Below, in pieces: positions 24,456 through 33,584 of a DNA stretch of 64,000 nt (position 1 is its first letter; every line of letters begins with the position of its first letter). The translations under genes were made by a program, and so were the position numbers. The notes beneath the pieces were generated by a model, which was not told where the DNA came from, did not search any database, and worked only from the letters and a program-made list of their open reading frames with translations. The stretch lies in contig CAYLQY010000006.1 in the NCBI GenBank assembly GCA_964386325.1, positions 80,369-144,368 on the forward strand. The letters run 5' to 3'. The stretch is from Anaerorhabdus sp964386325 (GTDB lineage Bacteria > Bacillota_I > Bacilli_A > Erysipelotrichales > Erysipelotrichaceae).

Positions 24456-25523
24456 CTATTGAAGGGGAAGTACAACTGTGAAGGTACTCCCTTTATTTAT
24501 TTCGCTTATTACAGAAATTGTACCACCCATTCTGTCAATAACACGTTTAGCAAGAGCTAGTCCTAATCCATTTCCTTGCATAGAGTGAGAGGTATCACCT
24601 TGATAAAATTTTTCAAAAATATGTTGCATAGTATCACGATCCATGCCACATCCTGTATCAGTGATTGAAATAATAATTTCGTTACTTTGTGAATATTGCT
24701 TAAGTATAACTTCTCCGCCTTTACTAGTAAATTTAATAGCATTAGAAATTAGATTATTCCAAACCATTTCAAGTGATTCTTTATTATAATTAATCGTTGC
24801 TTTATCTTCAATATCTACGATAAAATTAATTCGCTTTTGCTCCCAAAATGATTCAAATCCTAAAGCACAGTCACATAATTGTGCACATAAATCAAATGGT
24901 TCAGTAGATGTGGGTATTTCTTGATTTTCTATTTTATTAAGCTTTAAAATATTACTCACAAGAGAAGATAGTCTTTCAGTAGCTTTTAGTATTGTATTCA
25001 TATATTCATTTTTTGTTGCTTCATCTAACTGATTATCTTGAAGTGCTGTTGTATAATTTTGGATAACTGCAAGTGGTGTTTTGATTTCATGAGAAACATT
25101 TGATACAAAATCATTTTTTAAAGTTTCTATACTTCCAAGTTCCGCAACCATTTTATTGAAATCAAGAAATAAGACATCAATGTAATCGTATTTATCAACA
25201 GTATGGCGTGGCTCAACATAAACTGAAAAATCACCAGATGCTACTTCTTTTGTCGCCTTACTTAAAATACGCATGGGTTTATCGTATACAAATTTAATTT
25301 GGCGATTTGTAATATAGATAAAGATAATAGTTATTAATACCCAATATAACAAAACTAAGTTAACTTTCCAAAAATCTGACAAAGACTGAAAAGGACCGGA
25401 TACAATTAATCCCATTTGTAAACCTACTAAAAATAACATGATAAGATAAGTAAGTACGGCTTTACCTAATCCCCAAGCGGTTTTTTTAATACGAGAGTCT
25501 GTCGAACTTAGGTTTTTACTCAT
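24456..25523 (-). CDS. sensor histidine kinase, HAMP type
   Basis: The 355-residue protein has two membrane helices (about residues 19-39 and 55-74) separated by only about 15 residues (SGPFQSLSDFWKV), then HAMP, the H-box FVSNVSHEIKTPLAVIQNY (phospho-acceptor His near 145) and the ATPase N, G1 and G2 boxes (NLISNAIKFT, DTGCGMD, GNGLGLAL). The tiny extracytoplasmic loop resembles intramembrane-sensing kinases that respond to envelope damage or partner membrane proteins. Its start overlaps the regulator's stop by 4 bases. Confidence 0.93.
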   Translation of the reverse strand: MSKNLSSTDSRIKKTAWGLGKAVLTYLIMLFLVGLQMGLIVSGPFQSLSDFWKVNLVLLYWVLITIIFIYITNRQIKFVYDKPMRILSKATKEVASGDFSVYVEPRHTVDKYDYIDVLFLDFNKMVAELGSIETLKNDFVSNVSHEIKTPLAVIQNYTTALQDNQLDEATKNEYMNTILKATERLSSLVSNILKLNKIENQEIPTSTEPFDLCAQLCDCALGFESFWEQKRINFIVDIEDKATINYNKESLEMVWNNLISNAIKFTSKGGEVILKQYSQSNEIIISITDTGCGMDRDTMQHIFEKFYQGDTSHSMQGNGLGLALAKRVIDRMGGTISVISEINKGSTFTVVLPLQ

Positions 25524-26191
25524 AATAGAACCACCTTGTATCCGAGTCCATGAATAGTTACAATTTTAAAACCAGTACAAGTTGAAAACTTTTCTCTTAA
25601 TTTTGTAATATAAACATCTACAGATCTTAAACTCGTATCGCTTTCAACATCCCAAAATTCATTCATAAGTACGGCTCTTGAAAATGCCTTATTTGGATAA
25701 GAGAGTAACTTATAGAGAATATTAAATTCACGCACCGTCACTGCTACTTCTTGTTTATCAATTACTGCACTCATTGCATCAGCGTCTAGTGATAGATTCC
25801 CTACAACTATCTTCTTACTTTGTGCAATATGAGATCTACGTAAAAGAGCACCTACACGCAATAATAATTCATCCATGTTTATTGGCTTAACCATATAATC
25901 ATCCACTCCAAGTTGAAATCCTTTTTGTTTAGAGAAAATATCATCACGGGCACTCATGAATAAGAGAGGAATATTTTCATTCAATGTACGTACTGTTTTC
26001 GCGAATTCAAATCCATCAATGCCTGGCATCATAATGTCTGAAATAATTAAATCAAATGCATTAGAATACATCAATTCATAAGCGCCATTTGCTGACAAAG
26101 CACTAATTGCACGATATCCCTCATCATTTAAATATTTACATGCTAAGATATTAAGTTTTTCATCATCTTCAACTACGAGTATATTAATCAT
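25520..26191 (-). CDS. response regulator, OmpR/PhoB family
   Basis: The 223-residue protein has a receiver (EDDE near 8-11, phospho-acceptor in LIISDIMMPGIDG near 52, K in VKPINM near 102) and a winged-helix DNA-binding domain ending VTIHGLGYKVVL. OmpR-type regulators bind direct repeats of about 11-bp period; such a repeat lies 37-57 bases upstream of this gene and another upstream of the membrane operon at 24257. This supports autoregulation and control of the neighbouring operon. Confidence 0.94.
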   Translation of the reverse strand: MINILVVEDDEKLNILACKYLNDEGYRAISALSANGAYELMYSNAFDLIISDIMMPGIDGFEFAKTVRTLNENIPLLFMSARDDIFSKQKGFQLGVDDYMVKPINMDELLLRVGALLRRSHIAQSKKIVVGNLSLDADAMSAVIDKQEVAVTVREFNILYKLLSYPNKAFSRAVLMNEFWDVESDTSLRSVDVYITKLREKFSTCTGFKIVTIHGLGYKVVLL

Positions 26192-26227
26192 ATTTTACCT
26201 CTTTATTCTATAGTGCATAATACAAGA

Positions 26228-26248
26228 AAAATGTTAAAAAATTGTTAA
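26228..26248 (+). promoter_or_regulatory. 11-bp-period direct repeat upstream of the response regulator
   Basis: AAAATGTTAAA-AAATTGTTAA, half-sites TGTTAA 11 bp apart (G at 26233 and 26244), 37-57 bases upstream of the minus-strand start at 26191. Likely the response regulator's own operator. Confidence 0.55.
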
Positions 26249-26844
26249 AAAAATAAGTTATATATAGATTATTATACAATAGTTCAAAATTTATTGATTT
26301 TAAATTTTGGAATTCAGTGATAGTTTAATAAGTAAAGATAATACAATGTACTCATAGTGTAGGCATAATTTGCCAAAATCTAATATAACTACTATATAAC
26401 TTATTTAAATGTCTACTTATTAAAAGGAATAATGAAGGTTTGAAAGTATAGAAGTAATTTTATTGTTTATTTATAGTTATCTACGAGTTATGAATATCTT
26501 AGAAAAATAGGCAGTTGTATTCTCTCTTTAACTTGACCCTCGCAAAATTATATGTTATAGATTAAATGGTTTAAAAAATAAGTTCATATGAAAAAGAATT
26601 TATTCTATTAAACACATAATTATCCATGCTCCAAAAAATGGATGGAAGGCAAAATACCTAGAAATATACCGAAAGAAAATCTTAAATTAAACAAGTTATT
26701 GACTAATAGTTTATTCTTATTAAATAATTTAGATGAAAATTTAAAAGGTACTTTCCGGATTGTCTTTAGGACTATTTTGAAAAATGGAAGGTACTTTTAC
26801 TTTGTTTAAATACTTTCTAAAAGCTAATCCTAGAAAGGTAGAGA
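26249..26844. other. 596-bp AT-rich gap without a recognisable gene
   Basis: Apart from the ribosome site of the next gene (AGAAAGG at 26833), I see no gene, tRNA, riboswitch or terminator. Short open stretches on the plus strand around 26620-26805 have no start signal or recognisable content. Confidence 0.5.
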
Positions 26845-29052
26845 ATGGCAATGAAAAATAAAAAAATACAGTATTTTATTGGACCTGTATTAATCTTATT
26901 GCTGATTGTAGTAACATTATCAGGATTCAATGTGCAGATTAGAAAAAGCATTGAAGAGACATCGCTTAATTCACTAGAAGAAGTATTACACCAGCAAGAG
27001 TATAACTTCGAGGAAAAACTTAAAGGAGAATTAAGTGCTGTAAATCAGATTGGTAAGATGTATCCAGATTTTAATGGAGATATTTCTGAGATCGTTGCGT
27101 ATATGAATTATATAATAGAAGATTCTAACTTCAATACAATGGTAGTTGCAGGGCTTGATGGTATTGGGGTATCTAATTTAGGCAATATGATTGATGTTTC
27201 AGATAGAGTGTATTTTCAAGAAACTATAAATAGAAATAGTTCAACTATCTCTGATCCTATTGTATCTAGAGTAACGAATGATGATATTGTGATTGCGTTA
27301 GCTTCGCCAATTAACCGCAATGATGAAGTGGTTGGTGTGATTATCTGCACATTGAAAACAGCATCATTAGATCAATTATTTGGTACTTCGTTTGATGGTG
27401 CAGGATATGCTTATGTTACAACTAAAAACGGAGATATCATCGCAAAGACAACAAATAGTTATACAATTACAACAGAAGATAATTTATTTGACGCTTGGGG
27501 AAAAGCAGTTTTCTCAAACGCAAAGAATTTTGATGAATTAATAATTGATTTAGAAAATCAACAACCAGGATATTCCATTTACGATGTAGAGGGAAAAAAT
27601 AGATATGTTTACTATGATGCACTTGATACAAAAGATTGGTATATTTTCTCTATCGTTCCTAAAGAGGTAATGTTGGATAATGCTTATAATGTAACAAACT
27701 GGGTTTTATTACTTACGATTATTATTAGTATTGGATTTGGTTTATTTTTTATAGCACTTGCGATTATTCAATCAAGAAATATTAGAAAACTTTACAAAGT
27801 GGCATTTATTGATGAATTAACGGATATACCAAATTTCAAAAAATTCATGTTGGATGCTCCTAGAATTATCAAAAATCATAAGCATAATGAATACATTATA
27901 ATCAAATTTGATATTGATCGATTTAAATTATTTAATGATGTATTTGGAATGAAGAAGGGTAATGAATTACTTCAAATAATTGCGCTTGCATTAAAAGATA
28001 TTAGTGATGATTGTGGGGAGATGTTTGCCAGAATAAATGCGGATGAATTTATCTTATTGAAAAAGTTTGTTTCATTTGAAAAAACGGAACAAGAAAGATT
28101 AGAATTCGAGACAATAGTTAATCGTATAATGAGAATTAACTATGAAATTAAATTTAACTATGGACGCTATTTAATAGAAAGTAAAGAAGTAGATTTTCAA
28201 GAAATTTATGAAAAAGTGAATTTCGCTCATCGAAATGCAAAAGAAAATAAGGATACCAACGTATGTGATTTCGATAATAAAATCATGCAAATGAAATTGC
28301 GTGAAAAAGAAATTGAAAATAAGATGAACTATGCCCTTAAGACAGAACAGTTTAAAGTTTATCTACAACCTAAATATCGTTTGATTGATGAAAAAGTTAT
28401 TGGTGCAGAGGCATTAGTTCGTTGGCAAGAAAATGATATTGATGTTGTTTATCCAGGAAGTTTTATTCCTTTATTTGAACGAAATGGATTTGTTACAAAG
28501 ATTGATATGTATATGTTTGAGAAAGTTTGTATGTTAATACATGATTGGTTAAAACAAGGATTATCGCCAGTTCCAATTTCTGTTAACTTTTCAAGATTGC
28601 ATTTAAGTAATGAAGATTTTATTAAGGACTTAATTGAAGTAACAAAACGATATGATGTTCCACCTAGCTTAGTAGAGATTGAATTAACAGAAACGGATAT
28701 GATACAAAGTGAGGATGTCCTATTAGGGTTTCTAAACCAAATTCATGAAGTTGGATTCAAACTTTCTATGGATGATTTTGGTGCTGGATATAGTTCATTA
28801 GGATTGCTTAAAAATATTCCAGTGGATACTATTAAAATTGACCGTAGTTTCTTTGTTGATGAAGATGATCCTGAAAGAATGCGTGTTGTATTAAAAAATG
28901 TAATTAAAATGGCTAAGGAATTAGATATAGAAACAGTTGCAGAAGGTGTAGAAACGGCGGAAAATGTTTCCTTATTAAAAGAAATAGGTTGCGATATTGT
29001 CCAAGGGTTTTATTATGAAAGACCACTTCCAGCAAATAAATTTAAATTTTAG
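26845..29052 (+). CDS. CACHE - degenerate GGDEF - EAL protein, likely c-di-GMP phosphodiesterase
   Basis: The 735-residue protein has two membrane helices (about residues 12-30 and 290-312) around a dCACHE-type extracytoplasmic sensor. The GGDEF domain (about 325-470) has NADEF (in RINADEFILL) in place of GGDEF, so it is probably not a cyclase. The EAL domain (about 485-735) keeps AEALVRW, VNFSR, ELTET, DDFGAGYSSL, KIDRSF, EGVET and QGF, so it should hydrolyse c-di-GMP to pGpG. The degenerate GGDEF may bind GTP as an activator, as in some homologues. AGAAAGG precedes the ATG; an ATG two codons later is an alternative. Confidence 0.92.
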   Translation: MAMKNKKIQYFIGPVLILLLIVVTLSGFNVQIRKSIEETSLNSLEEVLHQQEYNFEEKLKGELSAVNQIGKMYPDFNGDISEIVAYMNYIIEDSNFNTMVVAGLDGIGVSNLGNMIDVSDRVYFQETINRNSSTISDPIVSRVTNDDIVIALASPINRNDEVVGVIICTLKTASLDQLFGTSFDGAGYAYVTTKNGDIIAKTTNSYTITTEDNLFDAWGKAVFSNAKNFDELIIDLENQQPGYSIYDVEGKNRYVYYDALDTKDWYIFSIVPKEVMLDNAYNVTNWVLLLTIIISIGFGLFFIALAIIQSRNIRKLYKVAFIDELTDIPNFKKFMLDAPRIIKNHKHNEYIIIKFDIDRFKLFNDVFGMKKGNELLQIIALALKDISDDCGEMFARINADEFILLKKFVSFEKTEQERLEFETIVNRIMRINYEIKFNYGRYLIESKEVDFQEIYEKVNFAHRNAKENKDTNVCDFDNKIMQMKLREKEIENKMNYALKTEQFKVYLQPKYRLIDEKVIGAEALVRWQENDIDVVYPGSFIPLFERNGFVTKIDMYMFEKVCMLIHDWLKQGLSPVPISVNFSRLHLSNEDFIKDLIEVTKRYDVPPSLVEIELTETDMIQSEDVLLGFLNQIHEVGFKLSMDDFGAGYSSLGLLKNIPVDTIKIDRSFFVDEDDPERMRVVLKNVIKMAKELDIETVAEGVETAENVSLLKEIGCDIVQGFYYERPLPANKFKF

Positions 29053-29057
29053 TAATG

Positions 29058-29090
29058 AAAAGAATAGTTGGATGTCAACTATTCTTTTCT
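29058..29090 (+). terminator. terminator after the EAL gene
   Basis: AAAAGAATAGTTG (29058-29070) and CAACTATTCTTTT (29076-29088) form a 13-bp perfect stem whose 3' arm supplies the T tract. Confidence 0.8.
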
Positions 29091-29248
29091 AGTTTTAAAG
29101 AGAACACAATTTTTTTCTGCTGTATTTAGTGGTATACATTGCTAAGACAAATTGATGAAATTAAAGACTAAAAGTAAAAATAAATAGCTATTCTTGTGAA
29201 TTATAAAGAATCTATTTAATTAACTAATTCATAATTTTGCAAAAACAA

Positions 29249-29293
29249 TTGACAAGGTAAGCACTTACATTTATTATGTTGTTATAACAACAT
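29249..29293 (+). promoter_or_regulatory. promoter and palindromic operator of the NanE/Rbs-type operon
   Basis: TTGACA (29249-29254), 17 bp, TATTAT (29272-29277). A perfect 18-bp palindrome, ATGTTGTTATAACAACAT, occupies 29276-29293 over the -10 and start site. A second inverted repeat, GTAAG-CA-CTTAC (29257-29268), fills the spacer. Both are likely sites for the GntR-type regulator encoded 18 bases later or for a catabolite regulator. Confidence 0.65.
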
Positions 29294-29310
29294 ACACTTT
29301 AGGAGGACTT

Positions 29311-30030
29311 ATGATTAAGAAAACGTCGCCTGTACCAGCTTATTATCAAGTTAAAATTGATATTCAGGAAAGAATTAGAAATGATATCTATAAAGTTAAA
29401 GAACAATTACCTACTGATATGGAGTTTTGTGAGCTCTATCAAGTAAGTCGTATCACAATTCGTCGTGCTTTGGCTGAACTTGAATCTGAAGGGTATATTG
29501 AAAGAATCCAAGGTAAAGGAAGTTATGTAAAGTTTAAAGAAATCAAACAAAATATATCAAAGTTTTATAATTTTACAGATGAAACAATAAAAATGGGGTA
29601 TGTACCTTCATCGGTATTTTTGAAGTTAGAATTAATCGAACCTAATGAAGAAGTTCGAGAAATATTAGATTTAGAAGAAGGAGAAAAAGTGTTTTTACTT
29701 GAACGCTTGAGATTAGCGGATGAGATGATTGCTGCTTATGACCGCTCATTTATTCCAGAAAAATTAATTCCAGGATTTAAGAAAGAAATGCTTCATGAAG
29801 GTTCTTTATACAAATCACTTCAAACAAACTATGGATTTGTGCCAAATAACTCTGAGGAAACAATCGAAGCAGTTGCTATTGATGAAAAAGATGCAATGAA
29901 AATGCGAATTAAGGTAGGCAGTCCTCAACTTCTAGTAAAACGTGTTTCATTTTGTGATGACAAAAAAGTTGAATTTAACTATCGTATCGTAAATTCTAAA
30001 GTATATAAATATAAATTGAAACTTGATTAA
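29311..30030 (+). CDS. GntR/HutC-family regulator (UTRA ligand domain)
   Basis: The 239-residue protein has an N-terminal winged helix (YYQVKIDIQERIRNDIY, ELYQVSRITIRRALAELESEG, IQGKGSYV) and a C-terminal UTRA domain (about residues 80-235) which binds a small effector, often a sugar phosphate. As first gene of the import/NanE operon and located just behind an 18-bp palindrome, it is probably an autorepressor released by an amino-sugar phosphate. AGGAGG precedes the ATG. Confidence 0.92.
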   Translation: MIKKTSPVPAYYQVKIDIQERIRNDIYKVKEQLPTDMEFCELYQVSRITIRRALAELESEGYIERIQGKGSYVKFKEIKQNISKFYNFTDETIKMGYVPSSVFLKLELIEPNEEVREILDLEEGEKVFLLERLRLADEMIAAYDRSFIPEKLIPGFKKEMLHEGSLYKSLQTNYGFVPNNSEETIEAVAIDEKDAMKMRIKVGSPQLLVKRVSFCDDKKVEFNYRIVNSKVYKYKLKLD

Positions 30031-30088
30031 TGGTTATTAAAGAGGACGCTCTTTAAAAATAGGGTCAATAATAAAGGAGGAAAAAATC

Positions 30089-31075
30089 ATGAAGAAATTA
30101 TTAAAGGCACTTATTGTAATGCTTAGCCTTGTTCTAGTGGCTGGTTGTAGTACACCTGCACCATCACCAGAAGCAACAGCAAGCACTGATCCAGCAGCAA
30201 CAAATGGAAGTACAAAAGAGTATACGATTGCATATTCTGTGCAAACTCTTGCGAATCCTTATTTTGTTACTGTATCAGAAGGATTTGAAAAGTATGGACA
30301 AGAAATTGGTATTAAGACGATTGTGACTGATGGTAAACAAGATGCTGCAGCACAAGTTTCACAAATTGAAAATTTCATCGCTCAACAAGTTGATGCTATT
30401 GTTATTACACCAGTAAATGACAAAGCTCTCGAAGATGTAGTTAAACAGGCAACAGATGCAGGTATCGTTGTTATTGCAGCTAACCAAGACTTCCCAGGCT
30501 CACAAGCATTTGTAACAATTCCTGAATATGATCTAGGTAAATCACTAGGTGATGTTACAGGTAAATATATTAAGGATAACTTTGGTGATGAAGAAGTACA
30601 AGTTGTTGTATTTGATTATCCAGAAGTAGAATCAATTATTGCACGTGGTGATGGTATCCGTGAAGGTATCTTAGAATTTGCGCCTAATGCAAAAATCGTT
30701 CAAAGTATTTCAGCAAACACGCCTGAAAAAGGAGCTGCTGCTATGGAAGCAGTTTTACAAAAATATCCAGATGTACAAGTTGTAGCAGGTGTTAATGATG
30801 CAGCGGTATTAGGTGCATACGAAGTTGTTATGGCAGCTGGTAAAAATACAGATAAATTCTACTTAGGTGGAATGGATGCTACTGAACAAGCATTACAATT
30901 AATTAAAGAAGGTACTATTTATCGTACAACAATTGATATCAATCCAAAAGGAACTGGTAAGATTTTAATTGATACAGCAATTGATGTAATTGAAAATGGT
31001 CCAAAAACAGAACCAATTGCTATTAGCTTGAATCCTGTTACTATCGACAATGTAGCTCAATTTATTCAAGAATAG
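30089..31075 (+). CDS. sugar-binding lipoprotein, RbsB-type
   Basis: The 328-residue protein has lipobox LVAGCST, a Ser/Thr/Ala/Pro-rich linker (about 23-43) and a periplasmic-binding-protein type 1 domain (VQTLANPYFVTVSEGFEKY, VNDKALEDVVKQATDAGI, AGVNDAAVLGAYE). It delivers substrate to the RbsAC-type membrane complex encoded next. With NanE and an ROK kinase in the operon, an N-acetylated amino sugar is a better guess than ribose. AAAGGAGG precedes the ATG. Confidence 0.93.
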   Translation: MKKLLKALIVMLSLVLVAGCSTPAPSPEATASTDPAATNGSTKEYTIAYSVQTLANPYFVTVSEGFEKYGQEIGIKTIVTDGKQDAAAQVSQIENFIAQQVDAIVITPVNDKALEDVVKQATDAGIVVIAANQDFPGSQAFVTIPEYDLGKSLGDVTGKYIKDNFGDEEVQVVVFDYPEVESIIARGDGIREGILEFAPNAKIVQSISANTPEKGAAAMEAVLQKYPDVQVVAGVNDAAVLGAYEVVMAAGKNTDKFYLGGMDATEQALQLIKEGTIYRTTIDINPKGTGKILIDTAIDVIENGPKTEPIAISLNPVTIDNVAQFIQE

Positions 31076-31084
31076 AAAGACGGG

Positions 31085-31108
31085 TAGAGACAAAGAAATT
31101 TGTCTCTA
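31085..31108 (+). other. stable hairpin between binding protein and ATPase genes
   Basis: TAGAGACAAA and TTTGTCTCTA form a 10-bp perfect stem with a GAAA tetraloop, 10 bases after the stop. Such structures commonly stabilise the upstream binding-protein mRNA or partly stop transcription to raise its dose over the transporter. Confidence 0.6.
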
Positions 31109-31132
31109 TCTTCTTAAACAAGGAGGCAAAAT

Positions 31133-32629
31133 ATGGAGAAGTTAGAAAAGAATACTCTATTAAGTTTAAAAAATATAACAAAAGAGTATTTTGGTGTTCC
31201 AGCTTTGAATGATGTTTCATTTGATATTCTTCAAGGAGAAATACATGGTTTAGTCGGAGAAAATGGAGCAGGGAAATCTACACTAATCAAAACAATTGCA
31301 GGTGCAATTAAAGCAACTAAAGGAGAGATTTATTTTGAAGGTGAAAAGTTAGATCTTCAAAGTCCAATTGATGCGATAAAAAAAGGAATCGGTGTAGTTT
31401 ATCAAGAATTCAATTTATTTCCAAATTTAACCGTATATGAAAATATATTTTTTGGAATTGAAATAAAATCAAAATCAACATTACTAAATCGTAAAGAAAT
31501 GATTGAAAAATCAAAAGAGTGTATTGCTCAATTAGGATTTGATTTTGATGTAACACAACAAGTTAAAAATCTTTCAACAGCCTATCAACAAATCGTTGAA
31601 ATCGCAAAATGTATTAACCATAACATTAAACTAATTATTATGGATGAACCAAGTGCACCATTAACAGAAACCGAAGTAGTTGAGATGTTTAAGGTTGTTC
31701 GTAGATTAAATGATTCAGGAGTAACTGTTATTTATATTTCGCATAAGCTCAATGAAATATTTGAACTAACGGATCGTATAAGTGTATTGAGAGATGGAAA
31801 ATATATAACAACTATTCATACATGTGATACGGATGAAAATGAACTAATAAAGCACATGGTTGGTAGAAATATAAATGATATATATCCAGAAAAAGAATTG
31901 TCTGATGGTGATGTTGTTTTAGCGTGTAAGAATATTGTTAGTAATCGTGTTCATGATGTTAGTTTTGAATTACATAAAGGTGAAGTATTAGGTTTTGGCG
32001 GTTTAGTTGGTGCAGGAAGAACTGAACTTATGCGACTAGTTTTTGGTGCAGATCCAAAGGATTCAGGAGAAATATTGATTAATCATAAAAAAGCAATTAT
32101 TAAATCTCCAACGGATGCAATTGAAAACGGAATTGGATTAATACCAGAAGATCGAAAACTTCATGGATTGGTTTTAAATAAAAGTATTTACTTGAATTGT
32201 TTATTACCTTCTTTAAAGAATTATTCTAAAAGTATTTTTAAATTCATTGATTTTAAACAATCAAAAATGGATATTGATAAATACTATAAACAACTGAAAG
32301 TAAAGGCACAAGGACAAGATCAATTAGTATTAAATTTATCAGGTGGTAATCAACAAAAAGTTGTACTAGAAAAATGGATATTAAAAAACTGTGATATTTT
32401 GATTTTAGATGAGCCAACACGTGGTATAGATATTGGAGCTAAACAAGAAATTTATCAATTGATAAAGGATTTAGCTAAGTCAGGAAAATCAATCATTGTT
32501 ATCTCTTCAGAAATGCCTGAATTAATAGGCGTAAGTCATCGGATATTAGTGATGCATGAGGGGAAAATATCGGGTGAACTTCAAGGAAACAAAATTAGCC
32601 AAGAAGCAATAATGGAATTGGCTTCTTAA
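31133..32629 (+). CDS. sugar ABC transporter ATPase, RbsA-type (two ATPase domains)
   Basis: The 498-residue protein has two fused ATPase halves. The first has Walker A GENGAGKST near 42 and LIIMDEPS near 168. The second has the degenerate P-loop GLVGAGRTEL near 293 and keeps LSGGNQQKVVLEKW and LILDEPTRG. This is the normal arrangement in monosaccharide importers of the RbsA/MglA family. It energises the permease encoded 10 bases downstream. Confidence 0.94.
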   Translation: MEKLEKNTLLSLKNITKEYFGVPALNDVSFDILQGEIHGLVGENGAGKSTLIKTIAGAIKATKGEIYFEGEKLDLQSPIDAIKKGIGVVYQEFNLFPNLTVYENIFFGIEIKSKSTLLNRKEMIEKSKECIAQLGFDFDVTQQVKNLSTAYQQIVEIAKCINHNIKLIIMDEPSAPLTETEVVEMFKVVRRLNDSGVTVIYISHKLNEIFELTDRISVLRDGKYITTIHTCDTDENELIKHMVGRNINDIYPEKELSDGDVVLACKNIVSNRVHDVSFELHKGEVLGFGGLVGAGRTELMRLVFGADPKDSGEILINHKKAIIKSPTDAIENGIGLIPEDRKLHGLVLNKSIYLNCLLPSLKNYSKSIFKFIDFKQSKMDIDKYYKQLKVKAQGQDQLVLNLSGGNQQKVVLEKWILKNCDILILDEPTRGIDIGAKQEIYQLIKDLAKSGKSIIVISSEMPELIGVSHRILVMHEGKISGELQGNKISQEAIMELAS

Positions 32630-32639
32630 GGAGGATAAT

Positions 32640-33578
32640 GTGAATATTAACTTAAAAAATTTCTTTGCGAAATATGCAATCTACTTTGTCTTATTATGCT
32701 TAATTGTTTTCTTTGCATTTAATTCAAATGTATTCTTAACCCCAACGAATTTAATTAATGTACTAAGACAAACTGCTGTTGTAGGCATTGTTGCAGTAGG
32801 TATGACTTTTGTCATATTAACAGGAGGAATAGATTTATCAATTGGTGGTGTTATTGCTTGTTCAGGGGTAATATGTTCAACACTTATGATTAATGGTGTT
32901 CATCCAATACTTGCAATAGCTGCAGCAATTGGATTTGCGATAATTGTTGGAATTGTGAATGCTTTCTTCTCACATGAATTTAAATTGAATCCAATGATTG
33001 TTACATTAGCAACGCTTCAAATATTAAAAGGTATTTCCTATATATTAACAAGTGGTATTCCAGTTTATGGATTCACTGAAAAATTCAAAGTAATTGGACA
33101 AGGTTATATTGGAATAGTTCCAATTCCAGTAATTATTATGATTACATTCTTTATTATCGGATTTATCATTTTAAGATTTACATCTTTTGGTCAAAGCATT
33201 TATGGCATTGGTGGTAATGAAGAAGCAGTTCGTTTAACTGGCATCAATATTAGAAAAGTTAAATATAAAGTTTATGTATTATGTAGTGTGCTATCTGCTA
33301 TTGCTGGGATTGTACTTCTATCAAGGGTCAATAATGCTCAACCAAATGCAGGTTTCGGATATGAAATGGATGTAATTACAGGGGTAGTATTAGGTGGCGT
33401 AAGTATGTCTGGTGGAGAAGGAAAAATCACAGGTGTATTTGCAGGTATTCTAGTAATGGCGGTTCTTGGTAATGGCATGCTTATGATGGGAATAAGTGAA
33501 TATTATCAATGGGTTGTAAAAGGTATTGTAATGTTAGCAGCAATTTCATATGACAAAATAATTAAGAAAGGGAGATAA
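32640..33578 (+). CDS. sugar ABC transporter permease, RbsC-type
   Basis: The 312-residue protein has about ten membrane helices and the family motifs VGMTFVILTGGIDLSIGG and, near the end, GGVSMSGGEGKITG. It uses a GTG start (32640) after AAGGAGG; the overlapping ATG is followed at once by TGA. It forms the channel of the Rbs-type importer, probably as a homodimer. NanE follows after 6 bases. Confidence 0.93.
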   Translation: MNINLKNFFAKYAIYFVLLCLIVFFAFNSNVFLTPTNLINVLRQTAVVGIVAVGMTFVILTGGIDLSIGGVIACSGVICSTLMINGVHPILAIAAAIGFAIIVGIVNAFFSHEFKLNPMIVTLATLQILKGISYILTSGIPVYGFTEKFKVIGQGYIGIVPIPVIIMITFFIIGFIILRFTSFGQSIYGIGGNEEAVRLTGINIRKVKYKVYVLCSVLSAIAGIVLLSRVNNAQPNAGFGYEMDVITGVVLGGVSMSGGEGKITGVFAGILVMAVLGNGMLMMGISEYYQWVVKGIVMLAAISYDKIIKKGR

Positions 33579-33584
33579 AGATTT

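Noticed and set aside
26620..26810. Open plus-strand stretch in the gap before the EAL gene
   Set aside because: No start codon with a ribosome site and no recognisable protein pattern; base composition equals the surrounding non-coding DNA.
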